Source of the DNA: Symsagittifera roscoffensis
Taxonomy: Eukaryota > Xenacoelomorpha > Acoela > Convolutidae
Length of the DNA stretch: 58,052 nucleotides
Reading direction: 5' to 3'
Assembly (NCBI RefSeq): GCF_963678635.1
Contig: NW_026970969.1
Span: 126,001-184,052 of the forward strand
The translations under genes were made by a program, and so were the position numbers. Below are positions 53,287 to 58,052 of this stretch, in pieces; positions within the stretch are counted from its first letter, which is position 1; the number at the start of each line of letters is the position of its first letter. A model generated the notes under the pieces. It saw only the letters and a list, made by a program, of their open reading frames with translations, did not search any database and had not been told where the DNA came from.

Positions 53287-56200
53287 ATGAAACTTGAAAT
53301 GCGGGGACTGTGGCAAATTATACAATAGAGCCAATGCCGCTCGACAACGCGAGAGTTGTGTGCGAGGAGTTATTTCGGTCCGGAATGTAGTTATTGTACA
53401 TACAACCAGCAAGAAATAATTTTCCATACAAGCAAGAAGAACTTAAGGTCATCCTCAATGTCAACAAAGTGTGTATCGTGTGAGAAAAAAATTCCAAGCT
53501 ATTACTCACTTCAATAGCATCGCAAGAAAGATCAAAGGTTGAAAGTGAGAAAAACGGTTGGTTCTGTTGCTGATTTGAATGAAATCTTTGAAAACGAGGA
53601 TGATAAGGATCAGCTACGAGATGAGTTGAATGCTCTTCAACACTTCTGGACAGATAACGAGATGGAAAATGGGCGCCACAAACTATTCAATTTTCAACTT
53701 TCAAAATAAGATACTAATCTAACTATTAAAAAATGGATCAAGTCTTGGAAAAACTTGATTGTGCAGAAAGATCAACAATGCATTGGGATTTGTGTTACGT
53801 ATTACAGAAACCGGCAAATATCGTTATTTCTACGCTCATGAAAAAAACACACTCTTTAATAAATATATGCTGCTTTAAACTAAAGCAGACTTGACGACTA
53901 TACAGAACATGGTCAATAAGCAACATATCATTGAAGTTTGTACACAAGAGAGACAAAATACGAAATGGCGATTCAAGCTGATCACTAATGTGACCATTTT
54001 TGCTGCCCTACTAAAAAACGTACCCATGGGTTGTCCAGATTCAGTGATTCCCGAACCCTTTCTGAGGAATCATCACGTTAGTTGTTCGTTTTCGGATGCG
54101 CTCACGCAACAACCATACAATAACAATATGTGTTTGTTTGGAGCACATGCAGTTCATTTACATGGAACAACTATTCTTGAAAGATCCACCTCCATGATTG
54201 TTAATGCTTTTTGTGATCCGAATCACGTCCATGAAGTTTCGATGGATAATCTACCAATAGGTGAAGATGTAGAAGAGAAAAACATCATTATCTACGATAT
54301 CAACACTGAAGACGGAAATTTTGTGGGAAAATTAGCTCGGAAGACTATCGGTAAAAACGAGAATATAGTGAAGTTTCTAAGATAAAACAATAATTTTTTT
54401 ATCTCATTAACATCGTTAACTTTTTCAAATGCAGCTGATGCCCAACTTGCGATACATTTTTCAATCTATCTCAAAATCTCAATGAGCATCTTCTACGATG
54501 CAATTATCGACTCAAAAACATTTACCCCAAAAATGTTTATACTCTACGAGAGGCGTCGTTTGAAAAGCTGTTTGAGTTCAATATTGAGTACACCAAAGAC
54601 CAAACATTATTCAAAAAGTTCGCTATTTTTGAATTTGAATCAATTTGTGCGCCATCCGATGAACTGAAACCAACCAAAACATTAACTTGGATTGGGAAGC
54701 ATAAAACCATAACAAAGTCAACTTCATCGAACTTGCTTGATAAACCTACACTTTTGTATGACAAAGATCCACAATCCCTCATTATTAACTTTGTGGCAAA
54801 CTTGGAGATGTTAGCGGAAAAAAAACAAAACCGAAGTGCGATCACAGTTTCCGGAAATTGAAAATAACATCAAAAAGCGGCCTCGCACAATTTCTAGCAT
54901 ACTTAATGAACGAGGCAGTTTCATTAAGACTGAAGCAAGAGAGTATGAAGATGAATGTACCGTGGATGAGGAAGACACAGACGCATCCACTCACTTTCTC
55001 AGGTTAAAAAAAATCATTTGAATTATTTGATGCAACATCTTGAGAGATACACGAATACTCTACCAGTATTTGGATTCAAAAGTGGCCTGTATGATATAAA
55101 ACTCATTCATTCATACCTCACTCTCTACCTTTCTAACGAAAAAAAAATTGAGTCTTCAGTTATCAAGAAAGCAAACGACTTTGTTTTCTTCAAGTTTGGA
55201 GATTCTCAGCTTTTGGATATATTGAAGTTTTTGGGCGGAGCTACTACTTTAGACTCTTTTGTAAAAGCTTACAAAGTTAGTTAGACTAATGGATACTTGC
55301 CATACGAGTAGTCTGATGCTCCCAACAAGCTTAATGAACAATAACTACTCTCGTATGATGACTTATACATTAAACTGAAGAATAGCAACCGTCTCGATAA
55401 AAAGCTTGATATTTATGCAAAACTTCTCAACACTGGGATAATGAAGAGCAAGCATTGAAAATACCCGGCCTCAAAATTAAACCACCTACGGGTTTGGAAA
55501 ACCACGACTACTTGAAATCTATCTGGGAACAGGAAAAGATGACAACATTTCGCTCATGAAAAAGAGATAGACATAAAAAAGCTCGGCTCCACACTAGCGA
55601 ATCTAGTCAATAACTGTCTACACAAGTCCGCCGACTATAAGTTTTACCCATTCTGTTCGCGTGATAGTGACTTGCTTGAAAAAATACGGGAAGACACGAC
55701 CGGTGGTCCCTCAATTGTATTCACAAGGAAAGCAGTCGTAAAAATAATTGTGTGTAAAACAATTGTTGGTTTTGATGCTAGTCAACTCTATCCCTATTCT
55801 ATGTGTCAAAATAATCCCAGAGGTTTATATACGAGATAGGACTACGATGAAACACGAAAACACAATGCAAAACAAAATCGAGTTCGAACATTTGAAAATA
55901 TGGTCTTATCATACTTTCAAGCAACCAGACGTGAACGTGAAAATGAGAATTACTACACTACTGGAACACAGAAAAACACTGATTGCTTTAGTGTTGATGA
56001 TTATTGCAATCATTGTAAGACTTTGAAGCAATGGGTTTTTATTTCCATTTTTGTCCTTGTCAAGAAGAGAGACCGAGCCTAACTGATGATTATATCAAAC
56101 GCGGAACCAAGAAAAGGGAAATGGATGAGCTTCGAAAAGATAACATTCGAGAAAAAGGATACTCTATAGAAGAAATGTAGGAGTGTAGTTGGTAGGAACA

Positions 56201-57462
56201 ATTTAAAAACAATGCAGAATAAAAAATCACGTTAAAACTCACTTTCCCTTCAAAATGCCTCTTTCTGCCAATCCACTAATGCAAAAAATAGAAAGGAATC
56301 AAGATTCTGCTCTTTGCAATGCGATCTGAGTAATCCAGGTGAACTAAAAACAAAATTTTAAATTTTTATCTATTTTCAAGAATATGGATGTTAACAGAAA
56401 CGATATTGGGGAATATATGAAGACATATGTGGAAGAAAATGATTTGTCAAAGCAACCGCAAAGAACGTTGATATCGAGTTTCAAGTTGATCATCGGAAAT
56501 ATTATCACACCATTTTTCCACTTTTACTTTAATCTTGGACTAAAGTGTAACAAAATACATCGTTTTGTACAATACACAGCGCACAGAGTATTCAACAGTC
56601 TGTTGTTGATTCTAGGCGAGCCGGCGGTGAAAACCCCTTATGTGGCGTAGTAGCCGAAACAATAAACTTTCTAGGAATTAGTTACTACGGCTATAAAAAA
56701 AAGGATATATCAAAACATACAATGACAAAATATATTGGAGACGAAAAAACTCATAAAGCTATCAATAACCAATTCTTCAAGAGACTTAATATCGTAGCTA
56801 AAGATTTGTATGAAGTGAAATTTGTTGAATCTACTATAGAGCATCGTGAACCAATTATATTAGGACTGTTCAAACTACAGTAAGTCAAGTTAAGAAGGTT
56901 GGAGCTGTATTATAACTTTATCGATAAGTTTTGCGATGTCAAAAATTCGAAAGTTTCAAAATGTATTCAGATTCCCTCTATTTGGCTTGGGCAGAAGAAG
57001 ATTTAGATGATTGTATCTTTCCTAGCGAGTGAGCAGAATGGACTGAAAATCGAAACAAGAACTGTCGAGACGACTTCAGGGTAGATGAGAAAAACAACTT
57101 TTTCCCCATAGTTGCTGTTCTTAACATAAGAAAAACGAAGAGAGAGAACCAGGATTGTTCAAGGAGGAGTTCAGATGCTTTGAAATGTTTAGCCTGTGTA
57201 GTAAAACCTATTAAAAGTCAAAAGTATAAGTTTAGCAGTAAAAGTTTGAAGACACGCGCAATAGAAGACTAGGAGGTGAACCGATGGCGAAGTATCGACA
57301 AATACTGGATGATGCAGTGATTTTTAGGTCAACAAAAAGAGGATGTAAAACGTATAAATATTAAGTCGCAACTTATAAACAAACTAAAAAGGACTGAGCT
57401 ATTCTCACCCTAAATGGGAAGTTGAATGTGATGGAATATATTTTAAACCTATAAATTCGTAG
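53287..57462 (+). pseudogene. Protein-primed family B DNA polymerase, copy 4
   Basis: Nearly identical to copy 3 and sharing most of its lesions (stop after KAYKVS, YYGYK at motif B, MYSDS-like motif C, TGA after FPSE). Differences: a stop at 54383 where copy 3 stays open. Copy 4 also keeps the Exo-region segment RSQFPEIENNIKKRPRTISS (54836-55021, 61 codons with acidic YEDECTVDEEDTDASTHFLR), which in copy 3 is replaced by unrelated bases. Motif A DASQLYPYSM is at about 55772-55801. Ends at TAG 57460-57462. Inactive. Confidence 0.88.
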
Positions 57463-58052
57463 GTGGTTATATAGTAAAATTGTATACGATGCTGTGAATT
57501 AATACATTTTCTCTGTAATTAATCTTTTTTTTGTAAATTTTTTTAAACGCTACATTTGGGTAAACAGTATATTGTGTTTTGATTAAGAAAATATTTAGAA
57601 TCTGGCACATTGGCAAAATTGAGCTCCAAATTTTTTTGAAAGTTGCAATCTTACCATCTGAAACTATGACCAATCATAATACACTGGAACATCTGTTCCC
57701 AGGTAATTCACCAAAAATTTCCGTTTGCGAAAAAACTAGACGTTTCAACGTTTTTCTTACCATTATCTTACCATCACACAAACCATAAAACTTTACCATT
57801 GGTTTTCCCTATTTTATTACATTGTATACTCTATTCCCTGTGTTAATACATAGAGTGATGACCGGATACTCTATAGCCTCTGTTAATACACACGGGTCAT
57901 TAACCCCCCCCCCCCGACGATTTGAATCCAACATGTACTGTTGATCTATTTTTGAGTTTTTGTTTCTCACATTCCTAAGTTAACTTTGAATAATTTTTTA
58001 ACTTGCAACGCATTTTGTTAAATACCTGCAGAACTAAAAAAAGGGATCTACC
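57463..58052. other. polB copy 4 3' flank, cut by window end
   Basis: Matches 46932-47534, including the C tract (12 C at 57904-57915 against 18 in the other copy). The structural-gene region P/Q would be expected just beyond the window. Confidence 0.55.

Overview
This window is AT-rich eukaryotic DNA from an invertebrate animal genome and consists almost entirely of decayed, repeatedly duplicated selfish elements. No intact host gene, tRNA or rRNA was recognised. Both polymerase families (a Ty3/Gypsy-type gag-pol and a protein-primed family B DNA polymerase of the Polinton/Maverick kind) recall copies known from cnidarians and other aquatic invertebrates. That is memory, not a search, so the host is uncertain; a nematode is the main alternative. 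The AT-rich background with TTTTNCAG-type splice acceptors fits either. The retroelement is visibly more GC-rich than its surroundings.

Layout. (1) Bases 1-10600: a minus-strand Gypsy element (copy A) with gag, protease, RT, RNase H, a long linker, integrase and an acidic tail. It is broken by stops, frameshifts and a perfect 1566-bp tandem duplication. (2) 10600-12780: non-coding spacer. (3) 12780-18966: remnant 1 of a polB element (polB on plus, smaller genes on minus). (4) 18967-23280: Gypsy copy B, truncated at its 3' end. (5) 23281-33400: polB element remnant 2, with a zinc-finger gene and its upstream CCAAT array repeated once more, and an unknown gene Y. (6) 33400-42450: non-coding DNA, 0.47-kb repeats and two copies of a module made of a T-rich minisatellite, a minus-strand gene M, a CCAAT/TATA promoter-like block and a minus-strand gene X. 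(7) 42450-49570: polB copy 3 with promoter and 5' intron, followed tail-to-tail by two minus-strand remnants (P and Q) that may be structural genes. (8) 49570-58052: a second copy of the module and polB (copy 4).

Two large tandem duplications explain most of the window. One of about 11.2 kb is joined at 18966/18967 and makes copies 1 and 2 of the Gypsy-plus-polB block. One of about 10.1 kb is joined near 49570 and makes copies 3 and 4 of the module-plus-polB block. Copies within a pair share inactivating lesions, so dead elements were carried passively by the duplications. In an intact polB element, polB would copy the genome from a protein primer and the minus-strand genes would supply zinc-finger and probably structural proteins; here none appears functional.
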